Below, one piece after another: positions 1-8,539 of a DNA stretch of 64,000 nt. Location of the stretch: the NCBI RefSeq assembly GCF_003751785.1, contig NZ_RKIE01000003.1, positions 1-64,000 on the forward strand, given 5' to 3'. The translations under genes and the position numbers were made by a program. Under the pieces are notes generated by a model. It saw only the letters and a list, made by a program, of their open reading frames with translations, had not been told where the DNA came from and did no database searches. Positions within the stretch are counted from its first letter, which is position 1; each line of letters begins with the position of its first letter. Origin of the DNA: Frigoribacterium sp. PhB160. GTDB taxonomy: Bacteria > Actinomycetota > Actinomycetes > Actinomycetales > Microbacteriaceae.

Positions 1-14
1 TGACAAGAAAGAAC

Positions 15-43
15 ATTACAGGCACACCAGCCCCAACGTCCAA
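15..43 (-). promoter_or_regulatory. Near-consensus sigma-70-type promoter firing leftward out of the window
   Basis: Read on the minus strand there is TTGGAC (43-38), a 17-base spacer and TGTAAT (20-15). The surrounding 90 bases are much poorer in GC than the rest of the window. The transcript would begin near position 8 and leave the window; its first bases contain GTTCTTTCTTG, which resembles a boxA antitermination element. A stable-RNA operon to the left is possible but cannot be seen here. A weak hairpin (CCGGG 57-61 / CCCGG 80-84, with GTGT/ACAC inside) lies just upstream. Confidence 0.5.
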
Positions 44-228
44 ACCCCCACACATCCCGGGCGTGTCGCAACACACTCCCCCGGAAAATCAAGGGTCCCA
101 GGGCTGAACGCCCGCCCACGAGGCACACACGGCGTCCCTGGCCCCCGTGAGGCGAGCGACCGCCGGCCCCTCCGGACGCGATCCGACCGAGTCGGCCCCG
201 GACGATCGACCGGACGGGAGCACCCGGC

Positions 229-1248
229 TCAGCCCAGGGGCAGGACGCGGACGACCACGAGCGAGAGCCCGGCGATGAAGACCCACGACGCGAGTCCGAC
301 CCCGACGGCCCGGGCCCCGGTGCCCACGAGCTTCTCGAGCCGGACGCTCGTGCCGAGCCCGACGAGTGCCAGGGCGAGGAGCAGGGTCTGGACCGTGTCG
401 GCGACCGTGAGCACCGCCTCCGGGAGGGGCAGCAGGGTGCGGATCGTCACCGCGACGAGGAACCCGACGACGAACAGGGGCACCACCGGAGGCCGCGCGC
501 CGGCTCCCCCGCCCCGGCGCCGGACGACCAGCGAGGTCACCGCCACCAGGGGAGCGAGCATGACCACGCGGGTCAGCTTGACGACGACCGCGATGGCGAG
601 CGCCGTCGCGCCCGCGGTCTGCGCGGTCGCGACCACCTGGCCCACGTCGTGCACGCTCGCGCCGGTCCACGCGCCGAACTGCACCTCGGTCAGGCCGAAC
701 GCGCTGCCCAGGAAGGGCAGCACCACGATGGCGGCCGTGCCGCACAGGGTGACGAGGGCCACCGGGGTGGCCGCGTCCTTGCCGCGATCGCGCGTCACCG
801 CGCTCATCGCCCCGATCGCCGACGCCCCGCAGATCGCGAAGCCGGCCGCGAGCAGCAGGGGCTGGTCACCGGGGAGCCGGGCCCACCGACCCAACGACCA
901 GGTGACGGCGAAGGTCGCGAGCAGGATGCCCACCACCGAGACGATCGTCAGCCAGCCGAGCGACGCGACGTCGACGAGGCTGAGCTTGAGGCCGAGCAGC
1001 ACGACCCCGATCCGGAGCAGGCGCTTCGCGGCGAGCGTCAGGCCGGGCGCGAGCACCCCGTCGAGCGGCGCCCGGGCCGGTCGCACCTGCCCGAGGACGA
1101 TGCCGAGGACGACGCTCGCGGTGAGCAACGGCACCGCCGGCACCACCAGATGCACGGCCCACGCGAGGCCGACGACCACCGCGGCGACGCCGACGCCCGG
1201 CAGCCACGGCGCCCGGTCGGGCGCGGCCGAGCCGCCGGGCGTCGTCAT
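229..1248 (-). CDS. YeiH-family (UPF0324) putative sulfate exporter, inner-membrane protein
   Basis: A 339-residue, highly hydrophobic protein with about ten predicted membrane segments. It shows family hallmarks: a GIVLGQVRPA stretch near residue 50, KRLLRIGVVLLGLKLS near residue 75, and the glycine/serine-rich AICGASAIGA motif near residue 138. Members of this family (E. coli YeiH) are annotated as putative sulfate exporters, but transport has rarely been shown. It starts 10 bases after the FAH-family gene on the same strand and is probably the last gene of the leuB-ilvE-FAH operon. No LysR regulator, the usual partner of yeiH, is adjacent. Family call is firm; substrate is not. Confidence 0.88.
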   Translation of the reverse strand: MTTPGGSAAPDRAPWLPGVGVAAVVVGLAWAVHLVVPAVPLLTASVVLGIVLGQVRPARAPLDGVLAPGLTLAAKRLLRIGVVLLGLKLSLVDVASLGWLTIVSVVGILLATFAVTWSLGRWARLPGDQPLLLAAGFAICGASAIGAMSAVTRDRGKDAATPVALVTLCGTAAIVVLPFLGSAFGLTEVQFGAWTGASVHDVGQVVATAQTAGATALAIAVVVKLTRVVMLAPLVAVTSLVVRRRGGGAGARPPVVPLFVVGFLVAVTIRTLLPLPEAVLTVADTVQTLLLALALVGLGTSVRLEKLVGTGARAVGVGLASWVFIAGLSLVVVRVLPLG

Positions 1249-1258
1249 CGACGCGGGG

Positions 1259-2029
1259 TCAGACGCGGTTCTTGGCGGGGTTGATCAGCGAGCCGATGCC
1301 CGAGATCGCGACCTCGACGGTCTCACCCGCGGCGATCGGGCCGATGCCGGCGGGGGTGCCGGTGAGGATCACGTCGCCCGGCAGCAGGGTGAACACCTCG
1401 GTGACGTACTCGATCAGCTCGGGGATCTTGTGGATCATCTGCAGCGTCGACTCACGCTGCTTGACCTCGCCGTCGACCCGCGTCTCGATCGTGATGTCGG
1501 TCCAGTCGAGCTCGTTCTCGATGTACGGGCCGAGCGGGAGGAACGTGTCGTAGCCCTTGGCCCTGGTCCACTGGCCGTCGGCGGCCTGGACGTCGCGGGC
1601 CGTCACGTCGTTCGCGATCGTGTAGCCGAAGACCACGTCCTGGAAGTCCTCCGCCTTGACGCGCTTCGCGATCGACCCGATCACGATGGCGAGCTCGCCC
1701 TCGAAGTCGACCTGGCCGACGTCGGGGGGCAGCTGGATCGAGTCGCCGAACCCGATCACGGTCGTGTTGGGCTTGATGAAGAGCAGCGGCGCCTCGGGCG
1801 GCGTCTGCCCCAGCTCGTCGGCGTGGTCGTGGTAGTTCAGGCCCACCCCGACGATCTTCGAGCGCGGGATCACCGGCGCGAGGATCTTCGCCGAGCGCAG
1901 GGACACCCGCTCGCCCGTGGTCTCGTAGCCGCTGTACATCGGGTCGCCCGCGAGCACGATCAGCTCGCGCTCGTCGACGATGCCGTAGCGGGGGTCTTCT
2001 CCGGGGGTCGCGAACCGTGCGATCTTCAT
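1259..2029 (-). CDS. Fumarylacetoacetate hydrolase (FAH) family protein
   Basis: A 256-residue protein with the FAH fold: an N-terminal domain beginning MKIARFATPG and the catalytic domain with GLNYHDHADE (about residue 68), the metal-binding acidic pair in VDFEGELAIVIG (about 110), NDVTARDVQ (about 145), KGYDTFLPLGPY (about 160) and LTGTPAGIG (about 225). Such enzymes hydrolyse or decarboxylate beta-diketo acids and oxaloacetate-like substrates; the substrate cannot be told from sequence. The start ATG at 2029 overlaps the ilvE stop as ATGA, so translation is coupled to ilvE. An in-frame start 21 bases further upstream would lie inside ilvE and is less likely. Confidence 0.9.
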   Translation of the reverse strand: MKIARFATPGEDPRYGIVDERELIVLAGDPMYSGYETTGERVSLRSAKILAPVIPRSKIVGVGLNYHDHADELGQTPPEAPLLFIKPNTTVIGFGDSIQLPPDVGQVDFEGELAIVIGSIAKRVKAEDFQDVVFGYTIANDVTARDVQAADGQWTRAKGYDTFLPLGPYIENELDWTDITIETRVDGEVKQRESTLQMIHKIPELIEYVTEVFTLLPGDVILTGTPAGIGPIAAGETVEVAISGIGSLINPAKNRV

Positions 2030-3144
2030 GCGTCGAGCCTCGTCATCCATCCGTGCGTGTCAGGTCGTCGGCCGTACTGGATGTCGGTGAGCTCCTCGCG
2101 GAGCGACATCGTGAGCGGACCGCCCTCGGCGGCGGGCGAGCCGACGTGGAAGCCGTCGCCCTTGAGCTCGGCGATCGGGACGACCACCGCTGCGGTGCCG
2201 CAGGCGAACACCTCGACGATGTCGCCGTTCTCGACGCCGTCGCGCCACTCGTCGAGCGTCACGCGTCGGCGCTCGACCCGGTGACCACGCGCCTCGGCGA
2301 GCTCGAGGATCGAGTCGCGCGTGATGCCCTCGAGGATCGAGTCGCTGTCGGGGGTGACGAGGGTGCCGTCGGCGTACACGAGCACGACGTTCATGCCGCC
2401 CAGCTCTTCGATGTACCGGCTCTCTGACGAGTCGAGGAAGAGCACCTGCTGGCACCCGTTCTCGTAGGCCTCCTGCTGCGGCAGCAGCGACGAGGCGTAG
2501 TTGCCGCCGGTCTTGGCCGCGCCCGTGCCGCCCTTGCCGGCGCGCGCGTAGTTCGTCGTCAGCCAGATCGAGACGGGGCTCACGCCGCCGGTGAAGTACG
2601 CCCCGGCCGGGCTCGCGATGACGTGGTAGTCGACCTGCTGCGCCGCACGGACGCCGAGGAAGCTCTCGCTCGCGATCATGAACGGCCGCAGGTACAGGCT
2701 CGTCTCGGGCGCCGAGGGCACCCACGACGCGTCGACCCGGACGATCTGCCGCACGCTCTCGACGAAGTCGTCCGTCGACAGCTCGGGCAGCGCGAGGCGC
2801 CGGGCCGAGCGCTGCAGCCGCCGCGCGTTCGCGTCGGGGCGGAAGGACCAGATCGAGCCGTCCGCGTGGCGGTAGGCCTTCATGCCCTCGAAGATCTCCT
2901 GCGCGTAGTGCAGGACGGACGCCGCGGGGTCGAGCTGCAGCGGCCCGTACGGGTGCACGCGCGCGGCGTGCCAGCCCCCGTCGAGCGTCCAGCGGATCGA
3001 CACCATGTGGTCGGTGAAGTGCTTGCCGAAGCCGGGGTCGGAGAGGATGACCTCCCGCTCGGCGGCGTCGCGGGCGCTCTCGGAGGGGGTCAGCTCGAAC
3101 GTCAGCCCGAACTCGGTCGACGCGGTGTCGTCGGTGGTCGTCAT
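2026..3144 (-). CDS. ilvE: Branched-chain amino acid aminotransferase
   Basis: A 372-residue class IV PLP aminotransferase catalysing the last reversible step of leucine, isoleucine and valine synthesis. Visible family motifs are FEGMKAYR near residue 85, the pyridoxal-phosphate lysine in GAAKTGGNYA near residue 210, EELGGMNV near 250 and FACGTAAVV near 320, which bind the cofactor phosphate. Length matches actinobacterial IlvE. A good ribosome-binding site (GAGGAG) precedes the ATG. It lies 26 bases after leuB and overlaps the FAH gene by 4 bases, so it is the middle gene of a leuB-ilvE-FAH operon. Confidence 0.97.
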   Translation of the reverse strand: MTTTDDTASTEFGLTFELTPSESARDAAEREVILSDPGFGKHFTDHMVSIRWTLDGGWHAARVHPYGPLQLDPAASVLHYAQEIFEGMKAYRHADGSIWSFRPDANARRLQRSARRLALPELSTDDFVESVRQIVRVDASWVPSAPETSLYLRPFMIASESFLGVRAAQQVDYHVIASPAGAYFTGGVSPVSIWLTTNYARAGKGGTGAAKTGGNYASSLLPQQEAYENGCQQVLFLDSSESRYIEELGGMNVVLVYADGTLVTPDSDSILEGITRDSILELAEARGHRVERRRVTLDEWRDGVENGDIVEVFACGTAAVVVPIAELKGDGFHVGSPAAEGGPLTMSLREELTDIQYGRRPDTHGWMTRLDA

Positions 3145-3170
3145 GGTCTTCTCCTCAGCCGGGCCGCGGG

Positions 3171-4238
3171 TCAGGCGCTCGGGGTGGACGTCGTGGTGCG
3201 CACGCGGTCGGCGATCGCCGTGCCGACCTCGGCGGTGCCGCGCGGGCCCGACCGCTCGGCGATGTCGGCCTCGACGGCACGGGTGACGCGCCCGGCGGCC
3301 TCAGGCAGGCCGAGGTGCTCGAGCATGAGCGCCGTCGAGAGGATCGCGGCGGTCGGGTCGGCCAGCTGCCGGCCGGCGATGTCGGGTGCCGAGCCGTGCA
3401 CGGGCTCGAACATGCTCGGGAAGGCGCCGGTCGGGTTCAGGTTGCCCGAGGCCGCCAGGCCGATGCCGCCGCTGATCGCGCCGGCGAGGTCGGTGAGGAT
3501 GTCGCCGAAGAGGTTGTCGGTGACGATGACGTCGAACCGCGCGGGGTCGACCACCAGGTGGATCGTCGCGGCGTCGACGTGCTGGTAGTCGACGGTCACG
3601 TCGGGGTACTCGGTCGCGACGGCGTCGACGACGCGCTGCCAGAGGCCGCCGGCGTGCACGAGCACGTTGGTCTTGTGCACGAGCGTCAGGCGACCGCGGC
3701 GCGAGCGGGCCTTCTCGAAGGCGAAGCGCACGACGCGCTCGACCCCGAAGGCGGTGTTCACGCTGAGCTCGTTGGCGATCTCGTGCGGGGTGCCGGTGCG
3801 GAGCGACCCGCCGTTGCCGACGTACGGCCCCTCGGTGCCCTCGCGCACGACGACGAAGTCGACGGCGCCGGGGTCGGCGAGCGGTGACGGCACGCCGGGC
3901 CAGACGGTGGTCGGGCGCAGGTTGACGTGGTGGTCGAACGCGAAGCGCAGCTTCAGCAGCAGCCCGCGCTCGATGACTCCGCCCGTCAGGCGGGGGTCGC
4001 GCGGGTCGCCGCCGACCGCCCCGAGCAGGATCGCGTCGTGCGTCGCCAGCGCCGCCAGGTCGTCGTCGGTGAGGACGTCGCCCGTCTCGAGGTACCGCGC
4101 CGCGCCGAGGTGGTACGTCGTCACGTCGAAGACGGCGTCGTCGCCGGCCGCGACCTCGAGCACCTTGAGGGCCTCGGCGACGACCTCGGGGCCGATGCCG
4201 TCGCCGGGGACGGCGGCGAGGCGGACGGTTCGCGACAT
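3171..4238 (-). CDS. leuB: 3-isopropylmalate dehydrogenase
   Basis: A 355-residue NAD-dependent beta-decarboxylating dehydrogenase that converts 3-isopropylmalate to 2-oxoisocaproate in leucine synthesis. It starts with [16 protein letters not shown], has [16 protein letters not shown] with the substrate arginines near residue 100, VREGTEGPY near 130, [10 protein letters not shown] near 190, [15 protein letters not shown] (metal-binding aspartates) near 240 and [12 protein letters not shown] near 280. A probable promoter lies upstream (minus-strand TAATGT around 4275) and a GGAG ribosome-binding site precedes the ATG. It is the first gene of the leuB-ilvE-FAH-yeiH cluster. Confidence 0.97.
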   Translation of the reverse strand: MSRTVRLAAVPGDGIGPEVVAEALKVLEVAAGDDAVFDVTTYHLGAARYLETGDVLTDDDLAALATHDAILLGAVGGDPRDPRLTGGVIERGLLLKLRFAFDHHVNLRPTTVWPGVPSPLADPGAVDFVVVREGTEGPYVGNGGSLRTGTPHEIANELSVNTAFGVERVVRFAFEKARSRRGRLTLVHKTNVLVHAGGLWQRVVDAVATEYPDVTVDYQHVDAATIHLVVDPARFDVIVTDNLFGDILTDLAGAISGGIGLAASGNLNPTGAFPSMFEPVHGSAPDIAGRQLADPTAAILSTALMLEHLGLPEAAGRVTRAVEADIAERSGPRGTAEVGTAIADRVRTTTSTPSA

Positions 4239-4343
4239 GGGGCTCCTGCACGGGCGGGGGTGGACGCACCTACATTACCCGCCGGGGCCCCGCCCCCGCG
4301 GCCCCCGCCCGACCGCGGCCCGACGCCCGCCGGAGGCGCGGCC

Positions 4344-5882
4344 TCAGTCGTCCGCGGAGGCCCGGCGGAGCGTCGTCAGGGCCACGAGCACGGCGAGCAG
4401 CATGATCCCGGCGCCGACCGCCGCGGTGGCCACGAGCCCGGCGTCGAACGCGTGGGTCGCCGCGTCGAGGAGGGAGGCGGCGGCCGAGGCGGGCAGTCCC
4501 TCGGTGGCGGACACCGCGCCTCCCAGGGTCTCGCGGGCGGCGGCGCCGGCCTCGGCCGGCACGCCCTCGGGCACGACGAGCGTGCCGCGGTAGATGGCGG
4601 TGAGCATGCTGCCGAGCACGGCCGTGCCGAGCACCGCGCCCACCTCGTAGGCGGTCTCGGAGACGGCCGAGGCGGCACCGGCCCGGTCGGCGGGGACGGC
4701 GGCGATGATCAGGTCGTTCGAGATCGTCTCGGCCGAGCCGACGCCGAGGCCGACGAGCGCGAAGGCGATGACGAAGGTCGCGACGGAGGCGTCGGCCCCG
4801 GAGATCCAGACGGTCGCGTAGGCGACGCCCGCGGCGGCGAGCCCGACGGCCACGATGGTGCGCGGCCGGACGTGCCGCACGATCGGCACGACGACGAGGC
4901 CGGCGACGATCATCACGGCGAGGCCGGGCAGCAGCGTGAGCGCGGCCGGCAGCGGACGGAGCCCCACGACCAGCTGCAGGTGCTGCGTCGTGAAGAAGAG
5001 GAAGCCGACGAGCGAGGTCACGGCCAGCAGGTTGACGAGCACCGACCCGGCGAAGACCGAGTTCGTGAAGAGGCGCACGTCGAGCAGCGGGCGGGGGCGC
5101 CGCAGCTGACGGCGGACGAAGAGCCAGCCGGAGGCGCCTCCCACGACCGCGAGGACGAGCACGTCCCAGCCCGGTCCGTGGGTGGCGAGCAGCTTGATCG
5201 CCGCCACAACGGGGGCCATCGCCGCGAGCGAGAGCAGCACCGACACGAGGTCGAACGGACCCGGCTCGGGGTCGCGGCTCTCGACGAGCAGGATCGGCGC
5301 GGCGATGAGCAGGGGCACGAGCACCGGCACGGCGATGAGGAAGATCGAGCCCCAGGCGAAGTGCTCGAGCAGCACGCCGCCGACGATCGGGCCGAGCGCA
5401 GACCCCGCCGCGAAGCCGCTCGCCCAGACGGCGATGGCGAGGCGGCGCTGGTCGCGGTCGGTGAACGTGCTTCGCAGGAGCGACAGGGTGGCGGGCATGA
5501 TCATCGCCCCGAAGAAGCCGAGGACGGCACGGGCGGTGATGAGCGCCTCCGCGCTGGGGGCGAAGGCCGCGAAGACGGAGACCGTCGCGAAGCCGGTCGC
5601 GCCGATCAGCAGCAGGCGCCGGCGGCCGAAGCGGTCGCCGAGCGAGCCCATGGCGACCAGCAGGCCGGCGAGGACGAGGGAGTAGGCGTCGACGATCCAC
5701 AGCTGGGCCGCGGCCGACGGGCGGAGCGCGGTCGAGATCTCGGGCAGGGCGAAGCTCAGCACGGTGTTGTCGACCGACACGAGCAGCACGGGCAGCATGA
5801 GCACGACGAGGGCGGCCCACTGGCGGGCCCCGGCGCGGGCGGGGGCCGGGGCGGCGGCGGGTCGGCGGGCGGTGGTGCTCAT
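4344..5882 (-). CDS. DHA2-family MFS drug-efflux transporter
   Basis: A 512-residue major-facilitator protein with about 14 membrane helices, the size of the DHA2 (QacA/SmvA/EmrB-like) group. Near the N terminus it shows LLVSVDNTVLSFALPEI (residues about 30-47), matching DHA2 motif D1, and GSLGDRFGRRRLLLIG in the first cytoplasmic loop (motif A). Such proteins expel cationic or amphipathic drugs by proton antiport. The chosen ATG begins MSTTARRPAA; an open frame runs further upstream but through the operator region. It is divergent from a TetR gene, with two operator palindromes between them. Drug specificity is unknown. Confidence 0.93.
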   Translation of the reverse strand: MSTTARRPAAAPAPARAGARQWAALVVLMLPVLLVSVDNTVLSFALPEISTALRPSAAAQLWIVDAYSLVLAGLLVAMGSLGDRFGRRRLLLIGATGFATVSVFAAFAPSAEALITARAVLGFFGAMIMPATLSLLRSTFTDRDQRRLAIAVWASGFAAGSALGPIVGGVLLEHFAWGSIFLIAVPVLVPLLIAAPILLVESRDPEPGPFDLVSVLLSLAAMAPVVAAIKLLATHGPGWDVLVLAVVGGASGWLFVRRQLRRPRPLLDVRLFTNSVFAGSVLVNLLAVTSLVGFLFFTTQHLQLVVGLRPLPAALTLLPGLAVMIVAGLVVVPIVRHVRPRTIVAVGLAAAGVAYATVWISGADASVATFVIAFALVGLGVGSAETISNDLIIAAVPADRAGAASAVSETAYEVGAVLGTAVLGSMLTAIYRGTLVVPEGVPAEAGAAARETLGGAVSATEGLPASAAASLLDAATHAFDAGLVATAAVGAGIMLLAVLVALTTLRRASADD

Positions 5883-5932
5883 GGCGTCTCGGTCTCGTGG
5901 TCGTGGGCGGGGCGGGGCGGGCGTGGTCGCAG

Positions 5933-5968
5933 ACCGTCCGGACGGTGCAGTATTACCGTCCGGACGGT
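5933..5968. promoter_or_regulatory. Double TetR operator between the MFS exporter and its regulator
   Basis: Two identical perfect palindromes ACCGTCCGGACGGT lie at 5933-5946 and 5955-5968, centres 22 bases apart, about two helical turns. The second extends to a 16-base palindrome (5954-5969). Between them are -10-like sequences on both strands (TATTAC / TAATAC). This is the classic arrangement for a TetR repressor bound as two dimers on one face of the DNA, controlling both divergent genes. Confidence 0.9.
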
Positions 5969-5973
5969 ACAGT
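5968..5973 (+). promoter_or_regulatory. Probable -10 element of a leaderless promoter for the TetR gene
   Basis: TACAGT ends six bases before the ATG at 5980 and overlaps the last base of the right-hand operator, so repressor binding would block it directly. Confidence 0.6.
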
Positions 5974-5979
5974 AACAGG

Positions 5980-6546
5980 ATGAGTCCACGCCCGTCAGCC
6001 CGAGGATCGATGCTCGACGCGTTCGAGCGCCTCGTCGTGGCGACGGGCGAGCGCAGTGCGACCTTCGACGCCACGGCCGCCGAGGCCGGCGTCTCGAAGG
6101 GCGGGCTGCTGTACCACTTCCCCTCGCGCGAGGCGCTGGTCGACGGGCTGGTCGACCGGCTGGGGGCCCTCCTCGACGCCGACGTCGCCGCCATGACGAG
6201 CGCGCCCGACGGCGTCGTCGACTACGTGCTCCGCACCTCGTCGCCCTCGGCGATCCCGGCCGACGACCCGCTCGACCGCTGCATCACCGCGGTGGCCGGC
6301 CTCGCGGCGAGCGGGCTCTGGCCCCGGGCCGCGTCGGCCCTCGCCTCGATGCAGCAGCGCTGGCACGACGTCGTGCTCGACGAGGTGGGCGACCCGGCCG
6401 TGGCGCAGGTGGTCAGCCTCGTCTCGGACGGCCTCTACTTCACGCCCGGCCAGTTCAGCTCGGACGGCTCGGGCAGCCCGGACCCGGCCCGGCCCCGGGC
6501 CTCGCTCGACGAGGTCATCGCGCTGCTGCGCGGCCTCGGTCGCTGA
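5980..6546 (+). CDS. TetR/AcrR-family repressor of the adjacent MFS exporter
   Basis: A 188-residue regulator with an N-terminal helix-turn-helix (FDATAAEAGVSKGGLLYHF, residues about 25-45) that is typical of TetR proteins, followed by an all-helical ligand-binding domain. The ATG at 5980 is chosen because the hexamer TACAGT lies exactly six bases upstream and because longer in-frame starts would run through the operators. Its position, divergent from the DHA2 exporter and sharing two perfect palindromes, indicates that it represses itself and the pump and is released by a pump substrate. The ligand is not predictable. Confidence 0.9.
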   Translation: MSPRPSARGSMLDAFERLVVATGERSATFDATAAEAGVSKGGLLYHFPSREALVDGLVDRLGALLDADVAAMTSAPDGVVDYVLRTSSPSAIPADDPLDRCITAVAGLAASGLWPRAASALASMQQRWHDVVLDEVGDPAVAQVVSLVSDGLYFTPGQFSSDGSGSPDPARPRASLDEVIALLRGLGR

Positions 6547-6561
6547 GCGCGGCCCGACGGC

Positions 6562-7614
6562 TCAGGCGACGACGATGCAGGCCGGGCTGCCGAGCGAGAA
6601 CACGTCGATCGGCTCGCCGGGCACGCCCGTCTCGGGGTCGAGCGGCAGCACCGCGACGGTGTCGGACCCCTGGTTGGCGCAGTAGAGCACGCCGGGCGTG
6701 ATCGCGAAGTGGCGCGGCCAGGCGCCGCCGCAGGGGGCCTCGCCCACGAGCCGCAGCCGCCCGTCGTCGCCGACGGCGAGGACGCTGATGGTGTCGCGGC
6801 CGCGGGTGGCGACGTAGGCACGCCCCGCGTCGACCGCGAGGTGCGACGGGAAGACGCCAGGGGTCGAGGACGAGCCCTCGAAGACCTCGACCGAGTGGTC
6901 GAGGACGAGCTTCTCGCCGACGTGCTGCAGCACGTGGAGGCGCGCGTCGAGCTCGCCCGCGACGACGAGGCGTCCGTCGTCGAGCCAGGCCAGGTGGCGC
7001 GGGCCCGCACCGGCGGGCAGCGGGTGCACGGCGACGACCTCGGGGTCGAGCGAGACGGGGTCGACGGTCAGCTCGACGAGCCGGTCGGTGCCGAGGTCGG
7101 CGACGAGCGTGGTGCCCCACGGGGTCGCGACGGCCTGGTGGGCGTGCGGACGCTCTTGTCGCTCGAGCACCGGGCCGTGGCCGAAGGGCAGCGCGACCGT
7201 GCGGGCGACGCGGCTCGGGTGCGACGCGTCGGCGGAGAGCACGCTCACGGTGCCCCCGACGTAGTTCGAGGCGACGAGGGCGCCCGAGGCCGGGTCGTGG
7301 TGGACGTGGCACGGCGAGGCGCCGCCCGACGGTGCACTCGAGGCCGCCACGAGGCGACCGGCCGAGATCGTGTACGAGAGCACGCGGCCCTCCGTCGTCT
7401 CGGAGGCGGCGTGCAGCGCGCCCTCCGTCACGACGAGGAACGACGGGTCGTCGGCCTCGACCGTCTGCACGGCCTGCCAGTGCGCCCCGGGCGCGGCGCG
7501 CTCGAGCACGGTGATGCCGGTGCCCGACCCGCCGCTCGTCGCCGTGTACGACCCGATGTAGAGGCGCTGCGGCTCGACGCCGGGCAGCGACCCGGCGACG
7601 TCGGCGTCGCTCAC
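6562..7614 (-). CDS. Lactonase-family seven-bladed beta-propeller protein (6-phosphogluconolactonase-like)
   Basis: A 350-residue protein of the Lactonase family (PF10282), recognisable by LYIGSYTATSGGSGTGI at the N terminus, CHVHHDPASGALVASNYVGG near residue 105, GPRHLAWLDDGRLVV near 200 and PRHFAITPGVLYCANQGSDTV near 310. Family members include YbhE-type 6-phosphogluconolactonase of the pentose-phosphate pathway, but others act on different lactones. It overlaps the chorismate mutase stop by 4 bases (ATGA), so the two are co-translated. No signal peptide is seen, so it is probably cytoplasmic. Confidence 0.85.
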   Translation of the reverse strand: MSDADVAGSLPGVEPQRLYIGSYTATSGGSGTGITVLERAAPGAHWQAVQTVEADDPSFLVVTEGALHAASETTEGRVLSYTISAGRLVAASSAPSGGASPCHVHHDPASGALVASNYVGGTVSVLSADASHPSRVARTVALPFGHGPVLERQERPHAHQAVATPWGTTLVADLGTDRLVELTVDPVSLDPEVVAVHPLPAGAGPRHLAWLDDGRLVVAGELDARLHVLQHVGEKLVLDHSVEVFEGSSSTPGVFPSHLAVDAGRAYVATRGRDTISVLAVGDDGRLRLVGEAPCGGAWPRHFAITPGVLYCANQGSDTVAVLPLDPETGVPGEPIDVFSLGSPACIVVA

Positions 7615-7988
7615 GCCCCTGCCCCGCCGCCCGGCGCGACGGCGCTCGAGGCCGTGTCGGCCGCGATGCGCTCGTGGTGGTGGATGACCTCGCCGACGAT
7701 GAAGTTCAGGAACTTCTCCGCGAAGGCCGGGTCGAGCCGCGACTGCTCGGCGAGCTGGCGGAGGCGCTGGATCTGCACGCGCTCGCGCTCGGGGTCGCTC
7801 GCCGGCATGCCCGCGGCCGCCTTGAGGTGGCCGACCGACTGCGTGAACTTGAAGCGCTCGGCGAGCAGGTGCACGAGGGCGGCGTCGATGTTGTCGATGC
7901 TCTGCCGGATGTCGGCCAGCTGGTCGATCGCGGACTGGTCGTCGTCGCTGAGCGGGCTGTCCGCCCCGAGGGGACTGTCGAGTGCCAT
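7611..7988 (-). CDS. Chorismate mutase, AroQ class
   Basis: A 125-residue single-domain all-helical AroQ-type chorismate mutase, converting chorismate to prephenate for phenylalanine and tyrosine. The core reads IRQSIDNIDAALVHLLAERF (residues about 27-46), where the arginine and the following helix form the active site, followed by KFTQSVGHLKAAAG and the downstream ERERVQIQRL helix. No periplasmic signal is present. The ATG sits six bases after the hexamer TAGGCT, suggesting a leaderless transcript. The downstream lactonase gene is translationally coupled to it, an unusual pairing. Confidence 0.9.
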   Translation of the reverse strand: MALDSPLGADSPLSDDDQSAIDQLADIRQSIDNIDAALVHLLAERFKFTQSVGHLKAAAGMPASDPERERVQIQRLRQLAEQSRLDPAFAEKFLNFIVGEVIHHHERIAADTASSAVAPGGGAGA

Positions 7989-7994
7989 TGCACG

Positions 7995-8000
7995 AGCCTA
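7995..8000 (-). promoter_or_regulatory. -10 hexamer of the leaderless chorismate mutase gene
   Basis: On the minus strand TAGGCT ends six bases before the ATG at 7988, matching the spacing seen at many other starts in this window. Confidence 0.55.
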
Positions 8001-8040
8001 TCGGCGGACCGTCGCCGAGGGCACCCGCCGGGGGACGGAC

Positions 8041-8078
8041 GAGGAGGCGCGCCCCGCTCTCGCAGGACGCGCCTCCTC
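8041..8078 (-). terminator. Hairpin terminator downstream of ohr, built from two GGAGGCGCG words
   Basis: An 11-base perfect stem (8041-8051 with 8068-8078) and a 16-base loop lie between the ohr stop and the chorismate mutase promoter. There is no U tract, as usual at this GC content. Confidence 0.7.
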
Positions 8079-8097
8079 GAGGGGGCGGTCGCCTCGG

Positions 8098-8523
8098 CTA
8101 GTCGACGAGGGTCAGCGTGACCTCGACGTTGCCGCGCGTGGCGTTCGAGTACGGGCAGACGTGGTGGGCGGCGTCGGCCAGCTCCTGCCGACGCTCGGCA
8201 GGCACGTGGGGCGTGTAGATGTCGAGCTCGACGGCGAGGCCGAAGCCGCCCTCGCCGTTGCCGCCGATGCCGACGCTCGCGCTGACCGAGCTGTCGCTGG
8301 TGTCGACGTCGAGCTTCTTGGCGATGCTGTGCATCGCGCTGAGGAAGCACGCGGCGTAGCCCGCGGCGAAGAGCTGCTCGGGGTTGGTGCCCTCGCCCGA
8401 GCCGCCGAGCTCCTTGGGGGGACGGGTGTCGAAGTCGAGGCGGTCGTCCTCGCTGCGGACGTGGCCGTCCCGGCCGCCGCCCGTGGCGTGGGCGATGGCG
8501 GTGTATGCGATCTCCAGAGTCAT
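8098..8523 (-). CDS. ohr: Organic hydroperoxide resistance protein (Ohr/OsmC family)
   Basis: A 141-residue thiol peroxidase that reduces organic hydroperoxides with lipoylated or dithiol partners. Both catalytic cysteines are in typical Ohr context: GYAACFLSAM near residue 60 and CPYSNATRGN near residue 125. The N-terminal IAYTAIAHATGGGRDGHV also fits the Ohr subgroup rather than OsmC. The ATG at 8523 is chosen because the protein then begins MTLEIAYTA, the standard family start. It lies 16 bases after the acetyltransferase gene on the same strand. No MarR-type OhrR gene is visible nearby. Confidence 0.93.
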   Translation of the reverse strand: MTLEIAYTAIAHATGGGRDGHVRSEDDRLDFDTRPPKELGGSGEGTNPEQLFAAGYAACFLSAMHSIAKKLDVDTSDSSVSASVGIGGNGEGGFGLAVELDIYTPHVPAERRQELADAAHHVCPYSNATRGNVEVTLTLVD

Positions 8524-8539
8524 GCCTGCCAGCGTCGCC

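Noticed and set aside
7611-8523. ohr and chorismate mutase as one operon
   Set aside because: A strong hairpin (8041-8078) and a separate leaderless -10 at 7995-8000 separate them.
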